DNA of 64,000 nt from an uncultured Actinomycetes bacterium. GTDB lineage: Bacteria > Actinomycetota > Acidimicrobiia > IMCC26256 > PALSA-555. Both the position numbers and the translations under genes were made by a program. The DNA lies in assembly GCA_937927875.1 (NCBI GenBank), contig CALEYV010000107.1, positions 1 to 64,000 on the forward strand. The letters run 5' to 3'. The stretch's first letter is position 1, and the number at the start of each line of letters is the position of its first letter. This document shows positions 34,615 to 43,284 of the stretch, in pieces. The notes under the pieces were generated by a model. That model was not told the DNA's origin. It saw only the letters and a program-made list of their open reading frames with translations, and searched no databases.

Positions 34615-36101
34615 CCAGCGTCGGCCCGGCGCAGACGCCGGTCCACGACCGCCTCGAGATGCTGCAGGTGGTGCGGGTGACGCTCGCTGCGTTCGTCGCC
34701 GCGCTCCCGCCCCTGGTCGGGACCCGGGGCGCCCCGCTCGCGCTGCCGCTCGCCTACCTCGCCGTCGTCGGCTGCGCCGAGCTGGCCCGCCGCCAGGTGG
34801 CCCGGCTCGGGCCCGCCCTCCTCTCGGCCATGGTCATGGTCGACGGCGCGTTCCTGGCCGCCGCCGTCCTGCTCACCGGCGGCAGCTCGAGCCCGCTGCT
34901 GTTCCTCGCCTTCCTCGAGGTGGTCGCGGTGACGCTCCTCGCGTCACCCCTGACCGGGCTCCGCCTGGCGGTCTGGTGCGCGCTCCTCCTCTTCTTCGGG
35001 CGCGAGGCGGCGACCGTCGGGGTGATCTCGATCCGGAGCATCGGTGACGACCGCACCGCCGCCCTCAGCGGCGCCGCCTTCCTGCTCTTCGCGGTGGGCG
35101 CCGCCGTGTTCCAAGCCGTGAACGAGCGCGCCCTCCGCGACACCGGCTCGGAGCTGAGCGCCCTCGTCCGGCTGGGCGGGGCGCTGGAGCGAGCGCGGGG
35201 ACCGGACGAGGTGGTCGAGGTGCTCGTCGGCTTCCTCCGTACCCAGCTCGGGTTCGCGCGGGTCCTCGTGCTCGTCCGCGGTGAGGACGGCTGGGTCACG
35301 GCGGGCGACGCCCGCACCGCCGGCGCCCAGACCGGGCCCCTCGGCCGGATCGGCAGCGCGGTGCTCGACGACGGCCGGGCCCGGCTCGTCCGGAGGCTCG
35401 ACGGCGGGCTGCTCGCCGAGGAGCTCCCGGACGCCCGCAACGTGGTTGTCGCCCAGCTCTTCGGCGACGACGAGCCGCTCGGGCTCGTGGCGGCCGAGTG
35501 GTCGGGCGGTGGCAGCACCCGCATCTCGGGCCTGACCGTCTCCTCGCTGAAGCAGTCGGTGTCCCAGGCCGCGCTCACGCTCCGCAACGCGCGACTGCTG
35601 CACGACGTCGAGTACCTCGCCACCCGCGACGAGCTCACCGGGCTCGCCAACCGCCGGCTCTTCGAGGAGACCCTCGCCCTCGAGATCGGCCGCCACCGGC
35701 GGACCGGCGCGCCACTCACCGTCGTGGCGCTCGACGTCGACCACTTCAAGGTCGTCAACGACGAGTTCGGCCATCCGGCGGGTGACGCGGTGCTCCGCGC
35801 CATCGGAGCTGCCCTCCGCGGGGGGACGAAGGCCTACGACCTGCCCTCGCGCTACGGCGGGGACGAGTTCCTCGTCCTCCTCCCCGGGTGCGCGGCCGCC
35901 GACGCGCCCGGCGTCGCCGAGCGGCTCCGCCGGGTCGCGGCCGAGGCCACCGAGCCGACCCCGGTGACCATGAGCGCCGGCACGGCCACCATCCCCGACG
36001 ACGCCGGGGACGGCGAGTCGCTGGTGGCCGCGGCGGACGCCGCCCTCTACGAGGCGAAGCGGGCCGGCCGCGACCGCGTGGGGACCGCCGCGGCGCGCTG
36101 A
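34611..36101 (+). CDS. membrane diguanylate cyclase (GAF-like plus GGDEF)
   Basis: 496 residues. About five membrane helices (20-175), a GAF-like middle domain (about 185-330), then GGDEF (about 335-495) with DELTGLANRRLFEETL, DVDHFKVVND and intact RYGGDEFLVLLP (GGDEF 416-420). Should make c-di-GMP. The product-inhibition I-site RxxD is KAYD here (407-410), so feedback control may be weak. No EAL domain. Starts in the GTGA overlap with the surface-protein gene, behind the sigma-28-like promoter. Confidence 0.92.
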   Translation: MTSVGPAQTPVHDRLEMLQVVRVTLAAFVAALPPLVGTRGAPLALPLAYLAVVGCAELARRQVARLGPALLSAMVMVDGAFLAAAVLLTGGSSSPLLFLAFLEVVAVTLLASPLTGLRLAVWCALLLFFGREAATVGVISIRSIGDDRTAALSGAAFLLFAVGAAVFQAVNERALRDTGSELSALVRLGGALERARGPDEVVEVLVGFLRTQLGFARVLVLVRGEDGWVTAGDARTAGAQTGPLGRIGSAVLDDGRARLVRRLDGGLLAEELPDARNVVVAQLFGDDEPLGLVAAEWSGGGSTRISGLTVSSLKQSVSQAALTLRNARLLHDVEYLATRDELTGLANRRLFEETLALEIGRHRRTGAPLTVVALDVDHFKVVNDEFGHPAGDAVLRAIGAALRGGTKAYDLPSRYGGDEFLVLLPGCAAADAPGVAERLRRVAAEATEPTPVTMSAGTATIPDDAGDGESLVAAADAALYEAKRAGRDRVGTAAAR

Positions 36102-36163
36102 GCCATCCCCTCGGGCGGGCCGGGAGCGTCGCCGGCGTCGAGGCGCGCGAGGCTGACCCGCGA

Positions 36164-37702
36164 ATGGCCGAGAACTTCGCCGCGATCGCCGGCCGTAAGC
36201 CCGACGCGGCGGCACTCGTCGACGAGGCGCGGACCCGCACCTGGGCCGAGCTCGACGACCGGGTCAACCGGCTCATCCACGCCCTGCGCGGCCTCGGGCT
36301 CGAGCTCGGGGACTGCGTGGCGGTCCTGAGCCACAACCGGGTCGAGCTCTTCGAGGCGCTGGGGGCCACCATGCACGCCGGGCTCGTCGTCGTGCCCCTG
36401 AACTGGCACTGGGTCGCGGACGAGATCGCGTATGTCCTCGCCGACGCCGGCGCACGCGCGCTCCTGGTCGACGAGGACTTCGCCGCCGTCGCCGACGACG
36501 CGGTCGCTCGCCTGGATCACGACCTGGCGGTCATCCGGCTCGGCACCGACGAGTACGAGGCGCTGCTCGCGTCACAGCCGGCCGGCGAGCCGGACGACCA
36601 GCGGCTGGCCGGCCCGATGTTCTACACGTCCGGCACGACCGGGCGGCCGAAGGGCGTCCGCAACGCGCTGACCAGCGCCGGGATGCCGGCGTCGGTCTGG
36701 CAGCTCATGACCGCCGGCGCGGTCGACAACCTCGGGCTGCCCACCGACGGCGTCACGCTGCTCTGCGGCCCCGCCTACCACTCGGCGCAGTGGGCGTTCG
36801 CGATGTTCCCGCTGCTGGCCGGCGGCACCGTCGTCATGCGGCGCCGCTTCGACCCCGCCGAGACGCTCGAGCTCATCGACCGCTACCACGTCACCAACGT
36901 GCACTTCGTGCCGACCCAGCTGGTCCGGCTGCTGCGGCTGCCCGACGAGGTCCGGGCGGGCTTCTCGGGCGAGAGCCTCCAGGTCGTGTACCACGGCGCC
37001 GCGCCGTGCCCGCCCGAGGTGAAGCGGCGGATGATCGAGTGGTGGGGCCCGAAGCTCGTCGAGTACTACGGCGGCACCGAGGGGGCGATGCTCGCCACCA
37101 TCACCGCCGAGGAGTGGCTGGCCCACCCCACCAGCGTCGGGAAGCCGTGGCCGATCGTTGAGGTGCTGGTGCTGCGCGACGACGGCAGCCGCTGCGAGGT
37201 CGGCGAGACCGGCACCCTCTACGTCCGCAACCTGCTCGGCATGGACTTCGAGTACCACCGCGACCCCGACAAGACGGCCGCCGCCCACCACGAGCCGGGC
37301 GTGTTCACCCTCGGCGACGTCGGGCACCTCGACGACGAGGGCTACCTGCACCTGTCCGACCGGCGCATCGACCTGATCATCGTCGGCGGCGTGAACATCT
37401 ACCCGGCCGAGATCGAGGGCGTGCTGCAGGGCCACCCGGCGGTGCGCGACGTGGCGGTGTTCGGCGTCCCCCACGAGGAGTACGGGGAGGAGGTCAAGGC
37501 CGCGGTGGAGCTCGAGGACGGCGCCGAGGCCTCCGACGCGCTCGCCGCCGAGCTGCAGGCGTTCTGTCGCGAGCGCCTCGCCGGCTACAAGGTGCCGCGG
37601 TCGATCGACTTCGAGGACGCGCTGCCGCGCCACCCCACCGGCAAGCTGTACAAGCGGCTGCTGCGCGACCGCTACTGGGAGGGGACCGGCCGCCGGATCT
37701 GA
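36164..37702 (+). CDS. acyl-CoA synthetase (AMP-forming)
   Basis: 512 residues, ANL superfamily. P-loop FYTSGTTGRPKG (153-164), YHGAAPCPPEVKRRM, YYGGTEGAML, DVGHLDDEGYLHLSDRR and the C-terminal catalytic Lys in HPTGKLYKRLLRD. Activates a carboxylic acid (probably fatty or aromatic) as acyl-AMP then CoA thioester. ATG 36164 gives MAENFAAIAGRKPDA, the usual start. The 3' end overlaps the convergent gene at 37672 by 31 bases. Substrate not predictable. Confidence 0.92.
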   Translation: MAENFAAIAGRKPDAAALVDEARTRTWAELDDRVNRLIHALRGLGLELGDCVAVLSHNRVELFEALGATMHAGLVVVPLNWHWVADEIAYVLADAGARALLVDEDFAAVADDAVARLDHDLAVIRLGTDEYEALLASQPAGEPDDQRLAGPMFYTSGTTGRPKGVRNALTSAGMPASVWQLMTAGAVDNLGLPTDGVTLLCGPAYHSAQWAFAMFPLLAGGTVVMRRRFDPAETLELIDRYHVTNVHFVPTQLVRLLRLPDEVRAGFSGESLQVVYHGAAPCPPEVKRRMIEWWGPKLVEYYGGTEGAMLATITAEEWLAHPTSVGKPWPIVEVLVLRDDGSRCEVGETGTLYVRNLLGMDFEYHRDPDKTAAAHHEPGVFTLGDVGHLDDEGYLHLSDRRIDLIIVGGVNIYPAEIEGVLQGHPAVRDVAVFGVPHEEYGEEVKAAVELEDGAEASDALAAELQAFCRERLAGYKVPRSIDFEDALPRHPTGKLYKRLLRDRYWEGTGRRI

Positions 37703-38043
37703 GCGCGCGCCTCGCGGTGGCGCGCCCAGCCCAGCCCGGCTCCGGTGGCGGCCGCCGCGACGAGGACGGCCGCCGTCGACACCAGCACCAGCGCGCTGGC
37801 CGCCACCGCGCCCTCGAACCCGAGGACGGTGCTCCCGACCCCCGGCAGGCCCTCCTGGATCGACGTCGCCAGCCCAGCCGCCACCACCGCGCCGATCAGG
37901 GCGGCCACTCCCAGCGGCAGCGCGGCGGCGGCGAAGCAGGCCACGCTGACGAAGGCGAGGACGGCCGCCTGCACGCCGAGGATGACGGGCACGACCGCCG
38001 CCGACGGACGGGGCGGAGCGGGGGCGGGGAACGGGTCGGCCAT
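37672..38043 (-). CDS. small multi-pass membrane protein
   Basis: 123 residues with about three membrane helices (VILGVQAAVLAFVSVACFAAA and two later Ala/Val-rich stretches) and a basic C-terminal tail. ATG 38043 inside a longer frame gives MADPFPAPAPPRPS, a common actinobacterial small-membrane-protein start. The last 31 bases overlap the convergent acyl-CoA synthetase gene. No family recognised. Confidence 0.65.
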   Translation of the reverse strand: MADPFPAPAPPRPSAAVVPVILGVQAAVLAFVSVACFAAAALPLGVAALIGAVVAAGLATSIQEGLPGVGSTVLGFEGAVAASALVLVSTAAVLVAAAATGAGLGWARHREARAQIRRPVPSQ

Positions 38044-38124
38044 CGCGTGATCCTCGCCCTGATGGTCGACCCTGCGGATGAAGGACGTATGAACGGTGCG
38101 TAAGTGCCCGGCTACGAGGCGCCG

Positions 38125-38130
38125 TAGGTT
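38125..38130 (+). promoter_or_regulatory. -10 box (TAGGTT) for the gene at 38140
   Basis: Nine bases before ATG 38140. It decides that start over the in-frame GTG 38131. Confidence 0.5.
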
Positions 38131-38139
38131 GTGGTCTCG

Positions 38140-38793
38140 ATGACGCTCGAGCAGCCGCCGCCGGACCAGCCGCCCGCCCCGGTCGGGATGGCCTGGCTCG
38201 ACCCGCCCGCCTGGGCGGGCAGCCTCCACGGATTCGTCGAGGCGGTCCTCGACGTCGCGGTGCGGCGGGCGGTCGAGGAGCCGCTCCCGGTGCACACCGC
38301 CGCCGACGTCCGCGAGGCGGCCCAGGCCCCCTCCGGCGTCGGCCTCACGACCTTCGTGGTCCCGGCCGTGGCCCGCTTCGCCGGCCGCTGGTCGAAGCGC
38401 GTCGTGAAGCTGGGGTCGAGGCTGTCGTTCTCGGTGAAGGCGCTCCTGCAGGCGGTGCCGCCGCTGGCGACCTCCGCCACCCTCGGCACCCGCGAGCTCC
38501 ACGCGCTGGCGTCGCTGGTGGTGAACCGCCTGCGCGCCGAGGGCCTGCCCGTCGACCGGCGGTTCGTGCAGCGCGTGACCGTCAACGCCTACGTGTGGCC
38601 CGGTGGGGGCCGCCCCCTCGAGGAGGCGCAGGCCCCGGCGGTGGTGCGGCTGGCCGGGCTGTGGGCGACGCGGCCGCTGGCCGGCGAGAAGGCCGGGGAC
38701 TGGGTCGGGCGGGCCGCCGCCACGATCGAGGCCGCCGACCTCGGGCGCCGCCTCGCCCGCTACCACGGCGGGCCGGCCGCGCTCGGCCCGTAG
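38140..38793 (+). CDS. hypothetical protein
   Basis: 217 residues, Ala/Arg/Leu-rich, mostly helical, no signal peptide. A hydrophobic stretch TTFVVPAVARFAGRWSKRVV and the segment SFSVKALLQAVPPLATSATL could contact a membrane. C-terminal region NAYVWPGGGRPLEEAQAP. I do not recognise it. Convergent with the degenerate HD protein gene 16 bases away. Confidence 0.65.
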   Translation: MTLEQPPPDQPPAPVGMAWLDPPAWAGSLHGFVEAVLDVAVRRAVEEPLPVHTAADVREAAQAPSGVGLTTFVVPAVARFAGRWSKRVVKLGSRLSFSVKALLQAVPPLATSATLGTRELHALASLVVNRLRAEGLPVDRRFVQRVTVNAYVWPGGGRPLEEAQAPAVVRLAGLWATRPLAGEKAGDWVGRAAATIEAADLGRRLARYHGGPAALGP

Positions 38794-38808
38794 CGGGCCC
38801 GGCGCCGC

Positions 38809-39390
38809 TCAGGCGGCGTCTTGGTGGGCGACCCGCCAGGCCGCGATGGCGGTCTCGAGCTCGGCGTCGCGCTCCAGCTCGGCGACCGCGGCCCGCAGCT
38901 CGGGGGTGAGGGGGCTCACGCGGGCCAGCCGGCGCCGGAAGATGGCGACCAGCTGGCGGTGGTGGTCGAGCACCTGCGGCGGCGGGTCGTCGTGGCGCGC
39001 GAACGCGACGCTGCCGTGGCGGCGCACCTCCCGGACGAGCTCTTGGACCTCCCGGACCGTCACCGCCGCGCACACGCGCAGCACCGACGGGTCCGTCTCC
39101 TCCTCAAGCCGGGCCGGGTCGGCCAGGACCTCGGTGCAGAGAACGACGAGGCGGGCCGTCTTCTTGCCGACCCGTTCGCGCAGCTCGCGGCGGTCGAGCT
39201 CGGCGCCGCGGGTGGCGTCGACGATCATGCCGGCGATGGCCTCGCGCCGTGACCCGCCGTCACCGAGCACGAGCGACGCGACGCCGAGGACCTGCGCCAC
39301 CGACGGCGACTGGGTGCCGGTGGCGGCGTGCAGCTCGGTGGCCCAGTTGGCGGCGGCGAAGAAGCGCTTCCCGACGTGGAAGTCCGTCAC
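38809..39390 (-). CDS. degenerate HD-domain protein (probably catalytically inactive)
   Basis: 193 residues. The N-terminal half follows the actinobacterial HD-phosphohydrolase pattern related to RelA/SpoT hydrolase domains (aaeLH ... HLlavaslVl ... GGdexxAIAgLLHDavED ... FGxxVAxIVxxCT). Here it reads ATELHAAT, SVAQVLGVASLVL, GGSRREAIAGMIVDATRG, VGKKTARLVVLCTE. The first His (21) remains, but the second is Gln33, the HD pair is Val57-Asp58, and the ED is Arg61-Gly62, so metal binding should be lost. GTG 39390 follows a -10 box by seven bases. A regulatory or binding role is inferred. Confidence 0.7.
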   Translation of the reverse strand: MTDFHVGKRFFAAANWATELHAATGTQSPSVAQVLGVASLVLGDGGSRREAIAGMIVDATRGAELDRRELRERVGKKTARLVVLCTEVLADPARLEEETDPSVLRVCAAVTVREVQELVREVRRHGSVAFARHDDPPPQVLDHHRQLVAIFRRRLARVSPLTPELRAAVAELERDAELETAIAAWRVAHQDAA

Positions 39391-39397
39391 GGGCTCG

Positions 39398-39403
39398 AAC
39401 CTA
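39398..39403 (-). promoter_or_regulatory. -10 box (TAGGTT, minus strand) for the HD-like gene
   Basis: Seven bases before GTG 39390 on the minus strand; rules out the 74-codon longer frame. Confidence 0.5.
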
Positions 39404-39452
39404 CCGAGCCCGGTCGGCGCCGCGGTGGACCCGGAGCGCCTGCCGGATCGGG

Positions 39453-40403
39453 CTACGCGGCCTGCTCCGGATGGTCGAGGAGCTCGTCGAGCTCGGCCCG
39501 CTCCGCCGCGCTGAGCGTCCACGCCGTCGTCGCGGCGGCGTTGGCGAGCACCTGGTCCGGCGCCGTGGCGCCGGCGATGACGCTCGACACGAGCGGGTTC
39601 GAGGCCAGCCACGACAGCGCCAGCTCGGGCAGCGTGTGCCCGTGCGCGGTCGCGAAGGCTCGCAGCCGCTCCACGGCCGCGAAGCGCTCGTCGCTCAGCA
39701 GCCGGCCGACCCGGTCCTGGGGCCAGCGCGCCAGCCGGGTGCCGGGGGGCGGCGGCTCGCCCGCCGCGTACTTGCCGGTGAGCAGCCCGCTCGCGAGCGG
39801 GAAGTAGGGAACGAGGCTCATGCCGAGGCGCTCGCAGGCGGGCAGCACCGCCGCCTCGGGCTCGCGGTGCAAGAGGCTGTACTCGTTCTGCACCGCCTCG
39901 AACCCCGGCCCGCCGAGCGACCCCGCCGCTGTGGCCGCCTCATCGAGCTGTTCGGCCGAGAAGTTCGAGCAGCCGAGCTCGCGCACGGTGCCGGCGTCGA
40001 CGAGGCGCTGGAGGGCCTCGAGCGTGTCGCCGATCGGCGTCTTCGGATCCGGCGCGTGGAGCCAGTACAGGTCGATGTAGTCGGTGCCGAGCCGGCGGAG
40101 GCTCTCCTCGACCGCTTGCGGGACCCACTGCGGGTCGCCGCCGGTGAGCCCCTCCGGGGGCGGGCGCATCCCGAACTTCGTCGCGACGACGACCTCGGAG
40201 CGCTGGGACCCGAGGGCGCGGCCGAGGAACTCCTCGGACTGCCCGCCCCCGTACAGGTCGGCGGTGTCGAAGTGGTTCACGCCGGCGTCGAGGGCGGCCG
40301 CCACCACGGCCCGGGCCCCGTCCTCGTCGATTCGGCTCCCGAAGTTGTTGCAGCCCAGCCCCGCCACCGAGACCTGCAGCTCGCCGATCGCTCGTGTCTC
40401 CAT
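39453..40403 (-). CDS. aldo/keto reductase
   Basis: 316 residues, (beta/alpha)8 NADPH-dependent oxidoreductase. Catalytic tetrad visible: Asp and Tyr in FDTADLYGGG, Lys in VVATKFGM, His in DLYWLHAPDP. IGDTLEALQRLVDAGTVREL and the LTGKYAAGEPPPPGTR loop are typical of the group. ATG 40403 gives METRAIGELQVSVAGLGCN. Substrate unknown; most such enzymes reduce aldehydes or methylglyoxal-like carbonyls. A second, truncated member lies at the end of the window. Confidence 0.93.
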   Translation of the reverse strand: METRAIGELQVSVAGLGCNNFGSRIDEDGARAVVAAALDAGVNHFDTADLYGGGQSEEFLGRALGSQRSEVVVATKFGMRPPPEGLTGGDPQWVPQAVEESLRRLGTDYIDLYWLHAPDPKTPIGDTLEALQRLVDAGTVRELGCSNFSAEQLDEAATAAGSLGGPGFEAVQNEYSLLHREPEAAVLPACERLGMSLVPYFPLASGLLTGKYAAGEPPPPGTRLARWPQDRVGRLLSDERFAAVERLRAFATAHGHTLPELALSWLASNPLVSSVIAGATAPDQVLANAAATTAWTLSAAERAELDELLDHPEQAA

Positions 40404-40700
40404 GTCGTCACGCTCCGTCGCGTCGTCGGTGCCCGAGCCGGGCGGCGGCCCGCCGCACCGGTTGCATTTCGCCCAACCTGAGCGCGCGCTGAGAGCGCTC
40501 ATCGACCGCTGGGGGGTTCTTTACGCCGGGCTGATGCGGCGCTGCCTACGTTACGCGGGAAGCGGCCTCCCGAGCTCGGCGCTGGGTTCCAGAGCAAGGC
40601 GTCGGGTGGGGCGGCTCGTGGCTCCCGGCCGGAAGCTGCCCGCACAGACCCCCCGGGCCGGGAACCGGGCGAGCCGTCCCCCGGGGGGCCGCGCCGCTCG
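40404..40700 (+). other. 297-base non-coding stretch with GC hairpins
   Basis: No credible gene on either strand. It holds several GC-rich inverted repeats, the clearest being GGGCGGCT pairing with AGCTGCCC (about 40611-40645), and a GAGCGC/GCGCTC pair near 40483-40500. On the minus strand it would be the leader of the aldo/keto reductase gene. I could not match it to a known riboswitch, tRNA, SRP or RNase P pattern. An unidentified regulatory RNA or spacer are both possible. Confidence 0.4.
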
Positions 40701-42116
40701 TCACGACCGGGCGAGCGCGGCCGCCTCCTCAGCCGGGCGGCGGTCCCGGGCCGCCGCGAAGGCGACCAGCAGCACCAGCGGCAGCGCGTAGGCGAAGGTG
40801 CCCCGCAGGACGGTGTCGGCGACGCCGCCGGTGTGGTGGGTGGGCAGCTTCCACGCCGCCAGCAACACCACCGCCTGCAGCCACAGCACCCACGCCAGCG
40901 GAGACGGGCGTCGCTCCGTCACGACGGGCAACGCCCACCCCGCGTACCACGGGAGCGTGTACTCGGCCGCCACCGCGTACGACGCGGTGGCGGCGCCGGC
41001 GGCGAGCTCGAGCCGGTCGGCGCGCGCCCACCGCCACGCCAGGCCCAGAGCCAGCACCGCGACGAGCGCCAGCGACACGTAGAAGAGCACGTCGAGGGTG
41101 GAGTTCGACGGCATCAGGCCCGGCAGGTCTCGCCCCGCGTCCTTGCCGACGAACAGCTGGGCCGGCAGGTTCCACGGCGATCCCGGCGTCACGGCGTGGT
41201 CGGCCCCCGACAGGACGTGCGACTGCCCGGCCACGAACGGCAGGTACACGACGCCCACCAGGCCGACCGTCGCCACCGCCGCGCGCGTCGCGACCCGCCG
41301 GTCCCCCCGCCGCCACGCCCACAGCAGGACGGGCGGCAGCGCCACCAGGCTCGTCACCTTGACGAGCGAGGCGACCGCGATCGCGACGCCGGCCGCGGCA
41401 CCGCGCCGCTCGGCGACCAGCACCACCGCGGCGAGGATCGCGAGGCCGATGAACGCTTCGATCTGCCCGCTGTTCACGATGATGGCGCCGAACACCGGGT
41501 GGAGGCCGAGGAACGCGAGCGCGGCCGGGCTGCGCGTCCGCCGCCAGACCAGCGCCAGCGCGGCGATGACGACGAGCGCGGCGCCGAGCTGGAAGAGGAG
41601 CCGGTCCACCGTCCGCGAGTCGCCGGCGGCGAAGGTCAGCGCCGCCGCGTAGGCGACGAACGCGGGGCCGTACACCGAGCCCCGGTGCTGCCAGATCGGG
41701 CTGACGAGGTGCTGGAAGGGGTCGGACTTGAAGTCGGCCGGCACGTGGGCGTACGGGCTGGCGTGGTGCACGCTGACCATCCGGCCGTACATGGTGTAGG
41801 ACCACACGTCGTTCGACGAGCGCGGCCCGACCGACACCGCGACGAGCAGCACGACCCCGATCGCGGCGACGACCGGCCGGGGCCCGAGGCGGGGCCGGCG
41901 GGCTTCGAGGAGCGCCACGCCGCCGCCGGTCGCGGCGGCGCCGAGGACGAGCAGCGTGCTCGCCACCGAGTGACGACGAGCGACCGTCACCGCGATGAGC
42001 AGCGCGGCGGCCGCCACGAGCAGCGCCAGCCGGACGGTGGAGGGTCCCGCGTCGGTCGGGCGGGCGTCCCGGGTCTCCCGGTCGAGGGACGCCGGCGGCT
42101 GGTCCGGCGCGGTCAC
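40701..42116 (-). CDS. GT-C fold polyprenol-phosphate-mannose-type glycosyltransferase
   Basis: 471 residues, about 11-12 membrane helices. The first outer loop reads GPRSSNDVWSYTMYGRMVS, then HHASPYAHVPADFKSDPF and SVYGPAFVAYAA, the pattern of actinobacterial alpha-mannosyltransferases (MptA/MptB-like and GT87 relatives) that build lipomannan-type glycans from polyprenol-P-mannose. The acidic residue in SSNDVW fits the GT-C catalytic site. Acceptor unknown. GTG 42116 follows TAGCGT by ten bases. Confidence 0.82.
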   Translation of the reverse strand: MTAPDQPPASLDRETRDARPTDAGPSTVRLALLVAAAALLIAVTVARRHSVASTLLVLGAAATGGGVALLEARRPRLGPRPVVAAIGVVLLVAVSVGPRSSNDVWSYTMYGRMVSVHHASPYAHVPADFKSDPFQHLVSPIWQHRGSVYGPAFVAYAAALTFAAGDSRTVDRLLFQLGAALVVIAALALVWRRTRSPAALAFLGLHPVFGAIIVNSGQIEAFIGLAILAAVVLVAERRGAAAGVAIAVASLVKVTSLVALPPVLLWAWRRGDRRVATRAAVATVGLVGVVYLPFVAGQSHVLSGADHAVTPGSPWNLPAQLFVGKDAGRDLPGLMPSNSTLDVLFYVSLALVAVLALGLAWRWARADRLELAAGAATASYAVAAEYTLPWYAGWALPVVTERRPSPLAWVLWLQAVVLLAAWKLPTHHTGGVADTVLRGTFAYALPLVLLVAFAAARDRRPAEEAAALARS

Positions 42117-42126
42117 GATGCCGCGG

Positions 42127-42132
42127 ACGCTA
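42127..42132 (-). promoter_or_regulatory. -10 box (TAGCGT, minus strand) for the glycosyltransferase
   Basis: Ten bases before GTG 42116, slightly longer than the usual spacing here. Confidence 0.35.
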
Positions 42133-42170
42133 GTCGGCGCCGCCGCGCGCGCCCGGTCGCGCCGCGCCGC

Positions 42171-42413
42171 TCAGAGGTCGATGAGCGGCTCGGTGTCGCT
42201 CGACGGCGGATGCCGTGTCGCGGCGGCCGCGGCGCGCCGTACCGAGATGACGAGGACGACCGCGACCGCGACCGGCAGCAGCCACCACGGGTTGTAGCCG
42301 TCGGCCAGCACGGCCGTCGCGCCAAGCGCGACACCGACGAGGACGGCCGCGAGCCAGTCGTCGCCGACGACGAAGTCGTACCAGAACCGCGCGAAGCGCC
42401 CGAGCCAGCCCAC
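42171..42413 (-). CDS. small membrane protein
   Basis: 80 residues with two membrane helices (WLAAVLVGVALGATAVLA and WWLLPVAVAVVLVISV) and a short polar tail ending DTEPLIDL. Begins MGWLGRFARFWYDFVVGDDW, a start I associate with small uncharacterised actinobacterial membrane proteins. It is one base after the stop of the upstream COG4280-like gene, so probably co-translated with it. Confidence 0.7.
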   Translation of the reverse strand: MGWLGRFARFWYDFVVGDDWLAAVLVGVALGATAVLADGYNPWWLLPVAVAVVLVISVRRAAAAATRHPPSSDTEPLIDL

Positions 42414-42414
42414 G

Positions 42415-43284
42415 TCAGTCCTGCGTCACCGGCGCGGTCGGCGTCGGGACCACCGCGGTGCGGCGGCGGAGGTCGGCCACCAGCGCGAACGAGACCGCGA
42501 CGAAGAACCCGATGAGCCCGAGCAGCGCCAGGTCGGAGCCGGGCCAGGACAGGCCGACGCCCTCGCCGCCCCAGAACACCCCGAACGCGCTCAGCATGAT
42601 CCCGACCGTGAACTTCAGCGAGTTCTCGGGCACCCGGCTCAGCGGGCGGTGCACGAGCGCCCCGACCGCGGCGACGACCACCAGCGCGCCGCCCGCGCCG
42701 GCCGCGGCGAGGCCGAGGTGACCCCCGGTGCTCCCGAAGCTCACGACGATGAACACCACCTCGAGGCCCTCGAGCAGCACGCCCTTGAAGGCCAGGGTGA
42801 ACGAGTACCAGTCGAGGCTGGCTCGCGTCGTGTGCGCGGCCTGCCTGGACTCCGCGACCTCGCGGGCGAAGATCTTGTCCTCGTCGTGCAGCGCGCGCAC
42901 ACCGGCCGCGCGCAGGATCGCCTTGCGCAGCCACTGGAGCCCGAACGTGAGGAGCACCGCGCCGACCACGACCCGCAGTGCCTCGATCGGGATCTCGGTG
43001 AGCGCGGGGCCGAGGGCGGCGATGAGCGCCGCGAGGGTGAGGAACGCAGCACCGACGCCGATCGCGGCCGAGCGCCAGCCGCGCGTCATCCCGACCGCCA
43101 GCACGATGGTCAGGGCCTCGACCATCTCCACCCCCGAGGCGAGGGCGGCGCCCAGGACGACCAGGACCTGGGGGGTCACGGGGTCCGCCGATCGCTCCGC
43201 ACGACCCCCATCCTGGTGGATGGCGGCCGGCGGCCGGGATCCAGGGCTCCCGACCGGGCCCTCGGGCTCATCGCGGGCGCTCAC
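42415..43284 (-). CDS. COG4280-like multi-pass membrane protein
   Basis: 289 residues, about seven membrane helices in two halves. Helix 1 holds GVEMVEALTIVLAVGMTRGW and a later helix KGVLLEGLEVVFIVVSFG: paired acidic motifs (VEMVEA, LEGLE) as in the Ftr1/GDT1/COG4280 type of putative metal or ion transporters. The intervening cytosolic loop (VRALHDEDKIFAREVAES) is charged. The frame starts at GTG 43284, overlapping the upstream DUF421 gene by 17 bases; GTG 43179, just before the first helix, is an alternative. Transport substrate unknown. Confidence 0.78.
   Translation of the reverse strand: MSARDEPEGPVGSPGSRPPAAIHQDGGRAERSADPVTPQVLVVLGAALASGVEMVEALTIVLAVGMTRGWRSAAIGVGAAFLTLAALIAALGPALTEIPIEALRVVVGAVLLTFGLQWLRKAILRAAGVRALHDEDKIFAREVAESRQAAHTTRASLDWYSFTLAFKGVLLEGLEVVFIVVSFGSTGGHLGLAAAGAGGALVVVAAVGALVHRPLSRVPENSLKFTVGIMLSAFGVFWGGEGVGLSWPGSDLALLGLIGFFVAVSFALVADLRRRTAVVPTPTAPVTQD

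Noticed and set aside
40600..40650. SRP-like hairpin (CCGGAAGCTGC)
   Set aside because: The universal GGUCAGG and GGAAGCAGC tetraloop pair is not present together, and the stem is too short.
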